DNA from: CALBTQ01 sp036743315
Lineage (GTDB): Bacteria; Lernaellota; Lernaellaia; Lernaellales; Lernaellaceae
DNA: 11,971 bases
Assembly: GCA_036743315.1 (NCBI GenBank)
Contig: DAINPV010000096.1
Location: 1 to 11,971, forward strand
Direction of reading: 5' to 3'
In this document: positions 5,439-11,693 of the stretch, piece after piece
Layout: every line of letters begins with the position of its first letter
How positions within the stretch are numbered: position 1 is the first letter of the stretch
Made by a program: the position numbers and the translations under genes
The notes under the pieces: model-generated
Told to the model about the DNA's origin: nothing
Seen by the model: the letters and a program-made list of their open reading frames with translations, nothing else
The model's database searches: none

Positions 5439-8396
5439 ATGATGCAGATCAGGCACTCGGGGTATGTGGTCTTTGCTCTTCTTGTCATGGCCGTTCTGTG
5501 GCTGGCGCCGGCGATGGCGCAAATGGACGACGATGACGACGACGCCTCGCCCGCCGAAATCGAAGCGTTGGTGCGCGTTTCCGCCGACGCCGTCGCGGTC
5601 GCGCACGACCGGATCCTGGGCAACAACATCCTGGGCGGCGAGCCCTTCGGCGACGACGGCGGCGGTCTGTGGGATCCGCAGGGCGCGCCGTGCGCCGGCG
5701 ACATCGTGGGTTGCTACAAGCCCGCGCCCCATCGCCTCTTGAACGAAACGATGCCGGGCATCCTGCGCTTCCCCGGCGGCCGGTTGACCCGCAGTTACGT
5801 ATGGCAGCAGGGCGTCGGCCCGGCGCTCGACCGCGAGTTCCTCTTCGGCACCGACGAATTTCTCTTCCTCGCCCGTCATCTGGGCGCCGAGCCGGTGATC
5901 ACCCTGTCGATTTACGATCCGGACACCGGCGACTTCGCCACCGACGACGTGATCGCCGCGGCCGTCGCCTGGGTGCGCTACGTTAACGAGGAATCGCCCT
6001 ACGGCCCGGTGACCTACTGGGAAATCGACGCGGACACCTGGGAGAATACGACCAGCCCCTTCAACCCCGACATCCAATTCAAGCGCGTGCCGCCCGAGCC
6101 CTACGCCGAAGCCTTCCTTCAGATGAGCCAGGCGCTCAAGGCGGTCGATCCGACGATCAAAATCGGCGCCGGCGCTTACGAAAACCGCAACATCCAGGAC
6201 ACCTACCGCCTGTTGCAGTACTTCACGGCCTCGGGCGAGGATTCCGAATACTGGCCGGATTTTCTGATGATGAATTTCTTCCGGCCCAATTTCAACAAAT
6301 CGCGCTGCGACGTGTACGGCCTCGATTTGGACGCCAAGCTGCGTTCGATCATGGCCGCGACCTTCGCCGCTTCGACCGAGTTGACCGGCCGCATCGAGGA
6401 TGTGGCCAACGTGATCGTCACCATCTTCGGCGACGCCAAACCCGTCGACATCCTGGTCAACGAGTTCAACACCCAACTGCTGTTCGCCGAAACCATGACC
6501 AACTACCCGGGCCCGGACGATCCGCCCGAGTGCCCCTTCCGTAATCTGTCGCACTCGTTGGGCGCGGCGATTTACAACGCCGACGTCATGCTGACCCTGA
6601 TGAGCCACGCCGATTCGATCATGGGCTCGGCGATTTGGAATTTCATGGACACCGATCCGCAGGACGACGGATTCTACGGCGCGGCCTATTTGCATGAAGG
6701 TCGGGCCATCGCCCGGCCGGACGAACTGGCGCTCAAGATGCTGGGCGGCGACTACCGCATGGGCGAGGTGTACGACGCCGAAGTCGTGTCGGCGACCTTC
6801 GACAACGAGGCCACCGGGCGCACACCGGCCTACCAGTCGATCAACCTCGCTAACGACGAGAACTACATCCGCGTGCGCGTGATCCGCTACCGCGAGCCGG
6901 TGGAAAACACGCCGGACTGCGGCCCGGAAAATATTTACAATCCCGATCCGACCAGCTACATCCGCGGCACCTACCGCGTCGACGACTTCAGTCTCGTCAA
7001 GGACAGTGTCGACCCGGATCTGGCCGTCAACCTGATGACCAACGGCGACTTCACGCAGGACCTCGGCGTCGGCTGGACGCACAATCCCGACCCGGCGGGC
7101 GTGACCACCACCCGCGAATGCGCGGGCGAGGATTGTTACCTGCAATTGGATTTCGCCGTCGACGACGACAACAATCCGCAGTACCTCGGGCAGATGATGC
7201 AGACCGTCCAGGTCGAACCGGGCGCCCGTTATTCGCTGGATTTCCGCTACAACCTGGAAAACCTGAAAGTCAAAACGCAAAACCTGCTGTGCGACCCGAG
7301 TTGGGAACAGACCAGCGTACCGGGCGCGTACAACAATTCGTACTGGGTGCAGTACGGTTCGACGCCGTCGCCGGCGACGATCCTCGACGCCGGATGCTTC
7401 TCCGGCACGCAATGCGTGCAGGTGCCGATCGTCGACAATCCCGAGTATTATCACATCCGCCAGCGCTACTACCTGGTCAACAACGACTTTCCCGAACTGG
7501 CCGACCCGGCGACGTACCACGTACGCGGCTACATCAAAACGACGGACCTGGACGCGGCGGTGACCATCGAGGCGCAGGCGAAAAATGCCGGCGACCAGCT
7601 CGTGCAGGCGAACGACAGCTACGGCGTGTTCGGCGACAGCGATTGGCAGTTGCAGGACTATCGCATGCAACTGTCCAACCGGTCGGGCGTTGCCTTCATC
7701 AACGTGCACCTGCGTCGCAAACAGGGCCGCAAGGAAAACGGTGTGGCGACCTTCGACAACGTGCGGATGTTCCGCGACGAATATTACTACGCGCCGCACG
7801 TGGTCGTGGACATCTGCAAGGACGCCGCCTGCGCCGATAAGCGCACCATGGAAAGCGCCGGCGACCTGGGCAACCGCGACTGGACCGAACGGCAGTTGTC
7901 GGGCACGAAGTTGATCTCCGCGTTGGTCGGACGCAACGGCGAAGATTACAACATCGTGCTGATCAACAAGGATCCGGACCGCACCGTGGGCACGACCGTC
8001 GACCTGTCCGCGTTGGGCATCGTCGGCGAGCGCGTGGTGTACATCAGCCGTCTGACCGGCGATGCGCTGGACGCCGACAACGAACTCGGCGAATTCGCGC
8101 CCGAGCTGGGCGTGACGCTTTCCAAGGGCGAATTTTACGAGGACTACAACGGCGAAACGGTGGTCGTGAACCTGCCGCCGCATTCGATCACCGGCGTGAA
8201 GATCCTCGATCCGTCGATCATCGGCGACGACGACTGGCCGCCCGACGACGACACCGACGACGACGTCGACGATGACGATACGACGCCCGACGACGACGAC
8301 ATCGTGCACGATGACGATGAGGACGATGACGATGACGACGACGACCTCGATCAAAGCGACGACGATGACGACGACGACGGATGCTGCGGTTGTTGA
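5439..8396 (+). CDS. Secreted GH51-like (alpha-L-arabinofuranosidase-type) multidomain protein with acidic CCGC tail
   Basis: 985 aa. Residues 1-28 are a signal peptidase I signal (cleavage probably AMA|Q), followed by MDDDDDDASP. Residues about 45-440 form a (beta/alpha)8-type domain with GILRFPGG (107-114), VTYWEIDAD (191-199) and VDILVNEFN (336-344). These align by motif with GH51/GH39/GH79-type LRFPGG, WEIGNE and the nucleophile strand, so Glu342 is the likely nucleophile. The acid/base Glu of WEIGNE is replaced (Asp199). About 505-780 holds one or two beta-sandwich, CBM4/9-like modules (NLMTNGDF..., NLLCDPSWEQ..., ending GVATFDNVRMF). About 785-925 resembles the C-terminal beta-domain of GH51 enzymes (VVVNLPPHSITGVKI). 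Residues 930-980 are almost all Asp, and the protein ends in DGCCGC. Likely extracellular binding or cleavage of arabinose-containing polysaccharide; activity is uncertain. The methyltransferase gene starts 6 nt after the stop. Confidence 0.78.
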   Translation: MMQIRHSGYVVFALLVMAVLWLAPAMAQMDDDDDDASPAEIEALVRVSADAVAVAHDRILGNNILGGEPFGDDGGGLWDPQGAPCAGDIVGCYKPAPHRLLNETMPGILRFPGGRLTRSYVWQQGVGPALDREFLFGTDEFLFLARHLGAEPVITLSIYDPDTGDFATDDVIAAAVAWVRYVNEESPYGPVTYWEIDADTWENTTSPFNPDIQFKRVPPEPYAEAFLQMSQALKAVDPTIKIGAGAYENRNIQDTYRLLQYFTASGEDSEYWPDFLMMNFFRPNFNKSRCDVYGLDLDAKLRSIMAATFAASTELTGRIEDVANVIVTIFGDAKPVDILVNEFNTQLLFAETMTNYPGPDDPPECPFRNLSHSLGAAIYNADVMLTLMSHADSIMGSAIWNFMDTDPQDDGFYGAAYLHEGRAIARPDELALKMLGGDYRMGEVYDAEVVSATFDNEATGRTPAYQSINLANDENYIRVRVIRYREPVENTPDCGPENIYNPDPTSYIRGTYRVDDFSLVKDSVDPDLAVNLMTNGDFTQDLGVGWTHNPDPAGVTTTRECAGEDCYLQLDFAVDDDNNPQYLGQMMQTVQVEPGARYSLDFRYNLENLKVKTQNLLCDPSWEQTSVPGAYNNSYWVQYGSTPSPATILDAGCFSGTQCVQVPIVDNPEYYHIRQRYYLVNNDFPELADPATYHVRGYIKTTDLDAAVTIEAQAKNAGDQLVQANDSYGVFGDSDWQLQDYRMQLSNRSGVAFINVHLRRKQGRKENGVATFDNVRMFRDEYYYAPHVVVDICKDAACADKRTMESAGDLGNRDWTERQLSGTKLISALVGRNGEDYNIVLINKDPDRTVGTTVDLSALGIVGERVVYISRLTGDALDADNELGEFAPELGVTLSKGEFYEDYNGETVVVNLPPHSITGVKILDPSIIGDDDWPPDDDTDDDVDDDDTTPDDDDIVHDDDEDDDDDDDDLDQSDDDDDDDGCCGC
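8226..8393 (+). repeat. C-terminal poly-Asp tail ending in GCCGC
   Basis: These codons encode residues 930-985: DDD blocks interrupted by TD, V, TTP, IV, H and E, then a long Asp run, then GCCGC at the very end. GAC and GAT alternate irregularly, so this is selected protein sequence as much as DNA repeat. No hydrophobic segment is present, which separates it from LPXTG, PEP-CTERM and MYXO-CTERM signals. Confidence 0.75.
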
Positions 8397-8402
8397 TCGC
8401 CG

Positions 8403-9212
8403 ATGACTGATCACGATCCGACCGGCAAGGCCCCCGCCGGCGACGTCGCCCGCCGCTGGCAGTCGCTGGCCGAATCCGACAACTCCGTCTATCGCCGCAA
8501 CGACGTGCCGCCCGCGCGCGTCGAAGCGATGGCCCGCTCCGGGTACGTCGCGCCGGTCGTCGCCGCCACGCGCGAGGGCGACCGCGTGCTCGAAGCCGGT
8601 TGCGGCTCGGGGACGATCTCCCTGGCGCTGGCCCGGCGCCGCCGCGCGGTGGTGAGCGTCGACATCTCGCCGGCCGTGCTGCGCAACCTGACGCGCAACC
8701 GCGATCGTCTCGGCGAACATTTCCACCAACCGCTGTCGCTGACGCCGGTGCGGGGGGACATCGAACGGCTGCCCTTCGCCGACGGCGGTTTTGCCGCCGC
8801 GACCAACGAAGGCGTCATCGAACATTGGTTGGATCGCGACGCGCGCGTGGCCGTGTTGCGCGAAATGGCCCGCGTCGTGCGCCCGGGCGGCGTCGTCGCC
8901 GTCTACGTGCCCAACGGCCGGCATCCGCTGGTGCGCTGGTGGTATTGGACGAAGTACCCGGGATTCGTCACCAGCGCCTCGGTGCCCTGGCATCGTTACG
9001 GTTGGCGCGAACTGGCCGACGATCTGCGCGCCGCCGGCCTGGTCGAAGTGTCCGCCGACGGTCTTTCGCCCTACTCCACCCTTGCCGTCTGGCCTAACTG
9101 GTGGCTCCTGCGCGCGCTGGCCGCCGGACTGCGCCGCCTGCTGCCGGAACCGCGATGGCTGCGCCGCCGCTGGGGTTTCAACCTCGTCGCCGCGGGCAAA
9201 AAACCGAACTGA
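8403..9212 (+). CDS. Class I SAM-dependent methyltransferase (Methyltransf_11/25 type)
   Basis: 269 aa, cytoplasmic. It has the Rossmann-fold marks of small-molecule methyltransferases: motif I VLEAGCGSG (62-70) for AdoMet binding, the acidic end of strand 2 VVSVDIS (Asp87), GDIERLPFADGGF (118-130) with the acidic/aromatic motif II, EGVIEHW (136-142), and LREMARVVRPGGVVAVYVPN (152-171). The C-terminal third is rich in Trp and Arg (WYWTKYPGF, WPNWWLLRALA) and may form the substrate lid or touch the membrane. The start is 6 nt after the upstream stop with no clear ribosome site, suggesting translational coupling with the GH51-like gene. The substrate is unknown; a lipid, quinone or glycan precursor is equally possible. 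Confidence 0.85.
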   Translation: MTDHDPTGKAPAGDVARRWQSLAESDNSVYRRNDVPPARVEAMARSGYVAPVVAATREGDRVLEAGCGSGTISLALARRRRAVVSVDISPAVLRNLTRNRDRLGEHFHQPLSLTPVRGDIERLPFADGGFAAATNEGVIEHWLDRDARVAVLREMARVVRPGGVVAVYVPNGRHPLVRWWYWTKYPGFVTSASVPWHRYGWRELADDLRAAGLVEVSADGLSPYSTLAVWPNWWLLRALAAGLRRLLPEPRWLRRRWGFNLVAAGKKPN

Positions 9213-9238
9213 TTTTTCTTATGAATCACGGCTCGGAT

Positions 9239-9261
9239 TTTGTCATGCCCGCGCAGGCGGA
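9239..9261. repeat. Interspersed repeat, copy 1 of 23-bp direct repeat
   Basis: TGTCATGCCCGCGCAGGCGG with flanking matches is identical to 9425-9447. The core CCGC-gcag-GCGG is a small stem. It belongs to the widespread GTCATnCCCGCGnAGGCGG type of bacterial intergenic palindrome. Confidence 0.75.
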
Positions 9262-9280
9262 TGATAGGGAGGAGAGTGTC

Positions 9281-9301
9281 ATCCTGAACTCGTTTCAGGA
9301 T
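9281..9301. repeat. Palindromic repeat (8-bp stem, 5-nt loop)
   Basis: ATCCTGAA (9281-9288) and TTCAGGAT (9294-9301) are perfect inverted arms. The flanks GTC before and CTGGA after make it a member of the GTCATCCTGAAC...GGATCTGGA interspersed palindrome type. No T-tract follows, so a repeat is more likely than a dedicated terminator, though it may stop plus-strand transcription of the methyltransferase gene. Confidence 0.65.
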
Positions 9302-9382
9302 CTGGATTCAACGACGAAGCTGTTTCATGGAAAAATGGTTTGACGACGAGTCTCGACAGTTTTCTTGCTCCCCAATGCTTAT

Positions 9383-9418
9383 TGTCACCAGATCCCCGGG
9401 TCAAGCCCGAGGAGGACA
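9383..9418. repeat. Palindromic repeat of the CCCGGGTCAAGCCCG type
   Basis: CGGG (9397-9400) and CCCG (9406-9409) flank TCAAG. The outer TGTC (9383-9386) and GACA (9415-9418) are also inverted. This resembles the common TGTCATTCCCGGGCTTGACCCGGGA-type interspersed palindrome, degenerated in its middle. Confidence 0.5.
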
Positions 9419-9424
9419 GGAAGG

Positions 9425-9447
9425 TTTGTCATGCCCGCGCAGGCGGA
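9425..9447. repeat. Interspersed repeat, copy 2 of 23-bp direct repeat
   Basis: Identical to 9239-9261 and continues as CATCCAGAA, the usual end of this repeat type. The 9213-9534 stretch holds these four repeat units and no credible gene. Confidence 0.75.
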
Positions 9448-9534
9448 CATCCAGAACCGGCCGATACCTTTCCCGACCTTTTTCTAAAAGATGCGTGAAT
9501 GGGTTGCTCAGTGTATGATCGAACTACCTGCCGA

Positions 9535-10062
9535 TCACAGCGGCGAACCCACCGAGCAGCCCGTCTCGCAGGTTTGCAACTCGTCGAGGCAAACCACCAT
9601 TATGTCGAAGTCGCAATCGACCAAAGGCTCGACGCAGGTGCGGAAGGCCGCATCGCAATCGCTGTTGCACTGCCAGTAATCGACCATGTCCGCCAGTTCC
9701 GGATATGCCTGCGCGCAGGCCAGCGCGCCGTCGAACATCTCGCCGAAGCAGCCGTAAATGCAATGATAGTAATTGCACATTTCTTCTTCTTTGGCTTCGT
9801 CGCACACGGCTCGGCAATCGTAGAAGGGCGGCTTCAGATCGTCCAGGCATTGCTGTGCGCCCGCGCCCGTGCCGAAGGTGTCATCGTCGTCGCCGGCGTC
9901 GTCGTCCGCCGCGTCGTTGTCGTCGTCATCGGCGGCGGCGTCATCGTCATCGTCGTCGCAATCGCAGTCGTCGTTGTCGTCGTCATCGTCGCCGGCGCAG
10001 GAAAGCAAAAACGCGCCCAACGCGAACAAGGCCACCGTCAAGAAAATCAACCAAGGTTTCAT
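9535..10062 (-). CDS. Cys-rich lipoprotein with Asp-rich spacer and CX3C motifs
   Basis: 175 aa from ATG 10062, which has GAGG 7 nt upstream; an upstream in-frame start at 10095 would add 11 residues before the MKPW signal start and is less likely. Residues 1-22 are a lipoprotein signal with lipobox LLSC (Cys22). Residues 23-63 are an Asp-rich spacer that includes DCDCD. Residues 72-169 contain 14 Cys, among them four CX3C motifs (83/87, 101/105, 132/136, 165/169). The first two are 13 residues apart, as in helical-hairpin twin-CX3C folds. The domain is probably a small, disulfide-laddered helical module exposed in the envelope. No enzymatic motif is seen and no function is assigned. Confidence 0.82.
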   Translation of the reverse strand: MKPWLIFLTVALFALGAFLLSCAGDDDDDNDDCDCDDDDDDAAADDDDNDAADDDAGDDDDTFGTGAGAQQCLDDLKPPFYDCRAVCDEAKEEEMCNYYHCIYGCFGEMFDGALACAQAYPELADMVDYWQCNSDCDAAFRTCVEPLVDCDFDIMVVCLDELQTCETGCSVGSPL

Positions 10063-10232
10063 CGGCACACCTCTCATCACGGTTGCTTCGACCAAAAACT
10101 ATTTATCGGAATGCGAACACACTTTCATGAGGGATTTTCAATAAGGAATGTCCGGTTAGGTATTTGCTGGTTCAGGCTTTCAGCCTTCGTTGACGCTACG
10201 GCCGACAAACCCGTCTTCGCCCGGTCCGGTGG

Positions 10233-10273
10233 CACTGTTTTGCGAGCGAATGCAATGAGTGAGCATAACAGTG
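10233..10273. repeat. Inverted repeat, 11-bp arms with one mismatch
   Basis: CACTGTTTTGC (10233-10243) pairs with GCATAACAGTG (10263-10273) except at one position, around a 19-nt loop. No role is evident. It could be part of a repeat unit or a structured transcript. Confidence 0.55.
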
Positions 10274-10337
10274 GAAAACGAAAACACGGATACACCTCGC
10301 TTTGCTCGGCGAATCAGTGCCGCCCAAGGGACATCTA

Positions 10338-10380
10338 AAAGAGTTACTTTATTATCATTCCCGGAATGACGGAACTCTTT
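10338..10380. terminator. Nested double inverted repeat, possible bidirectional terminator or repeat element
   Basis: Outer arms AAAGAGTT (10338-10345) and AACTCTTT (10373-10380) are perfect. Inside them TCATTCC (10355-10361) and GGAATGA (10363-10369) form a second perfect palindrome around one C. Both ends are A/T-flanked, so either strand could terminate here, including read-through from the membrane protein gene. The inner part also resembles common TCATTCCCGGAATGA interspersed palindromes. Confidence 0.4.
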
Positions 10381-10382
10381 GT

Positions 10383-10395
10383 CTCCGGTCCGGAG
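10383..10395. repeat. 13-nt palindrome CTCCGG-T-CCGGAG
   Basis: Perfect 6-bp arms around a single T, 2 nt after the nested palindrome and 33 nt before the 50-bp repeat. Operator or structural role unknown. Confidence 0.4.
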
Positions 10396-10428
10396 CACCT
10401 GTGCCGCCGCGTGAAGCACGGCCTCTTT

Positions 10429-10478
10429 CCCCTACTCCGTCGCGACCTGCAGATAGCGCACGTTGCCGTCGATGGTCA
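10429..10478. repeat. 50-bp direct repeat, left copy (displaced gene 3' end)
   Basis: Identical over 50 bp, in the same orientation, to 11644-11693. On the minus strand it encodes LTIDGNVRYLQVATE plus stop and 4 nt. This copy has no gene body behind it: upstream the frame runs only into the A+T-rich block (...FLS). Just beyond the core, ctctcg/ttg replaces gtctcc/ctg, so the protein similarity extends slightly further than the DNA identity. Confidence 0.9.
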
Positions 10479-10496
10479 ACGAGAGAAAACTACTAA

Positions 10497-11564
10497 TTAA
10501 TTTTTGGGTAGTTGATTTTTAATAGTATCAATGAAGGGGGATATCATCGAATGTTCAACTACCGTTTTTTCTCCATCAGATGAAATGTATCCAGTACAAT
10601 TTAGCGAGTAAATCGCATTGGCTAATTGCACTATAATTGCATTTTTTGCCTGACTATCGATTGTAGTGGCATTTAGAAAAAACTGTGACGTTTGAATGGC
10701 ATTTTCTTTATGAGTAAAAATTACTTGTAAGTTTTTATTAATCGAATAGAGACGAAACATTTGATAAATCAAATATGAAAAAATGCTGAGGATGACTAGT
10801 CTCGCTAATATGCTTCTAGCAATGCAGAAAATATCATTTGCATCACAAGTTGCAAGCAAAGCAAAATAACTTGTTTCGTTGTGCTGGTATAAAAATAGAA
10901 AATAGACTGCAAAAAGCGACAAAATTACCGACATTAATCCCGCAATGAAAAATATAATTGAAGCATTTTTGTGTTTTTGAGCTTGATCCTTATACTGATT
11001 TTTATATTCCTCTGTTCCCTTTTTTACTATTTCTGGCTGCAGGGTATAAACCATATTTTGCACATTATCGATCTTCGAATTATACTCTGTAAGTAACTTT
11101 AGGTAGTCTTTTCTCATTTCCTCCTTCATTTTTAACAAGTAATTGTTTTCATCCTTTATACCATCGGATTCCAATTCATGAACTTTTTTTTCAAGACTTT
11201 CTTGTTTGTTATAATATATATACGGTTCCAATAATCGTATAATATCATAGTGATGTTCTAATTTTTTGGTAACATCATTACGGAATTGACTAAAGCTATC
11301 CTCTCGTTCTGAAATGCGTAAAATTCTAATAACATCTGGACTTAACTCCGATAATGCACTTTCAAGTTGTCTATAATCGGAACCTTTAATATCAATATCC
11401 AATGTAATCGCATTGACAATTAGTTTCTGGATTTTTTCAAATGATTTCGCCGCATCAGTAAAAGACAGTTTTTCGCCAAATTCTTTTTCTCTTATAAGAT
11501 TTTCTGGATTGATCTCGATAAGAGCTTTAATTTTTTGATTATTTAACAAACTTGCAACTAACAT
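10497..11564 (-). CDS. A+T-rich two-TM coiled-coil membrane protein, function unknown (accessory, defence-like architecture)
   Basis: 355 aa, ATG with GAGAGG about 8 nt upstream and a good promoter. Residues 1-90 are soluble. About 90-200 is Lys/Glu-rich and helical, probably coiled coil. TM1 is about 201-225 (ASIIFFIAGLMSVILSLFAV onwards) and TM2 about 252-272 (ARLVILSIFSYLIYQMF). The short loop between them carries Cys240 and Cys247. The C-terminal part (273-355) has LQVIFTHKENAIQTSQFF, AKNAIIVQLANAIYS and TGYIS. I recall this arrangement from uncharacterised two-TM proteins in accessory regions, without being able to name the family. With N-in topology the large N-terminal and C-terminal parts would be cytoplasmic, as in membrane effectors of some phage-defence systems; this is inference. 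Base composition and codon use differ sharply from all neighbours, indicating recent transfer. Confidence 0.8.
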   Translation of the reverse strand: MLVASLLNNQKIKALIEINPENLIREKEFGEKLSFTDAAKSFEKIQKLIVNAITLDIDIKGSDYRQLESALSELSPDVIRILRISEREDSFSQFRNDVTKKLEHHYDIIRLLEPYIYYNKQESLEKKVHELESDGIKDENNYLLKMKEEMRKDYLKLLTEYNSKIDNVQNMVYTLQPEIVKKGTEEYKNQYKDQAQKHKNASIIFFIAGLMSVILSLFAVYFLFLYQHNETSYFALLATCDANDIFCIARSILARLVILSIFSYLIYQMFRLYSINKNLQVIFTHKENAIQTSQFFLNATTIDSQAKNAIIVQLANAIYSLNCTGYISSDGEKTVVEHSMISPFIDTIKNQLPKN

Positions 11565-11599
11565 ATTAAATACCTCTCATCACAAAATTTATATTCGCA

Positions 11600-11627
11600 A
11601 TTATAAGGATGAAATTAGCTGAAACAA
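11600..11627 (-). promoter_or_regulatory. Sigma70-like promoter of the A+T-rich membrane protein gene
   Basis: On the minus strand TTGTTT (11622-11627) and a perfect TATAAT (11600-11605) are 16 nt apart, giving a leader of about 30 nt to the ATG at 11564. The promoter lies fully inside the inserted block, so the gene does not depend on the host gene's transcription. Chance matches are more frequent in such A+T-rich DNA. Confidence 0.5.
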
Positions 11628-11643
11628 GTACTTTAAATATCCG

Positions 11644-11693
11644 CCCCTACTCCGTCGCGACCTGCAGATAGCGCACGTTGCCGTCGATGGTCA
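11644..11693. repeat. 50-bp direct repeat, right copy (gene 3' end in place)
   Basis: Identical to 10429-10478. Here it forms the natural 3' end of the partial gene at the window edge, from 4 nt after its stop codon into its last 15 codons. Confidence 0.9.

Larger units (their letters stand above)
10063..10428. other. Non-coding stretch with several inverted repeats
   Basis: No ORF here has a plausible start or family resemblance. Several inverted repeats crowd the right two thirds: AGGCT/AGCCT (10174-10186), the 11-bp arms at 10233-10273, a nested palindrome at 10338-10380 and a 13-nt palindrome at 10383-10395. It ends exactly where the left 50-bp repeat begins. Confidence 0.6.
10479..11643. 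mobile_element. A+T-rich inserted cassette between 50-bp direct repeats
   Basis: About 1.16 kb of strongly A+T-rich DNA starts and ends at the inner borders of the two 50-bp repeats, while both outer flanks are GC-rich. It contains one gene with its own promoter and ribosome site and nothing else. Removing one repeat plus the block restores a continuous GC-rich locus with a complete gene 3' end. This matches the product of integration into the 3' end of a gene (gene kept intact on one side, 3' end duplicated on the other), but no integrase or transposase is encoded. Ectopic recombination between paralogous gene ends is an alternative. Confidence 0.6.

Noticed and set aside
5325..8993. A 1222-codon open frame on the minus strand opposite the GH51-like gene
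   Set aside because: It is the antisense of GC-rich codons: Val/Ile runs mirror the poly-Asp tail, there is no domain resemblance, and the plus strand has clear signal peptide, motifs and ribosome site.
10069..11583. A 12-nt identical leader (GTGATGAGAGGT) before both the Cys-rich lipoprotein and the A+T-rich membrane protein
   Set aside because: It includes the GAGAGG ribosome site in both; several 12-nt matches are expected by chance in a window of this size, so shared regulation is not supported.
10429..11693. A diversity-generating retroelement reading of the 50-bp repeat (template/variable repeat at a gene 3' end)
   Set aside because: No reverse transcriptase is encoded and the two copies are identical, with no adenine-specific differences.
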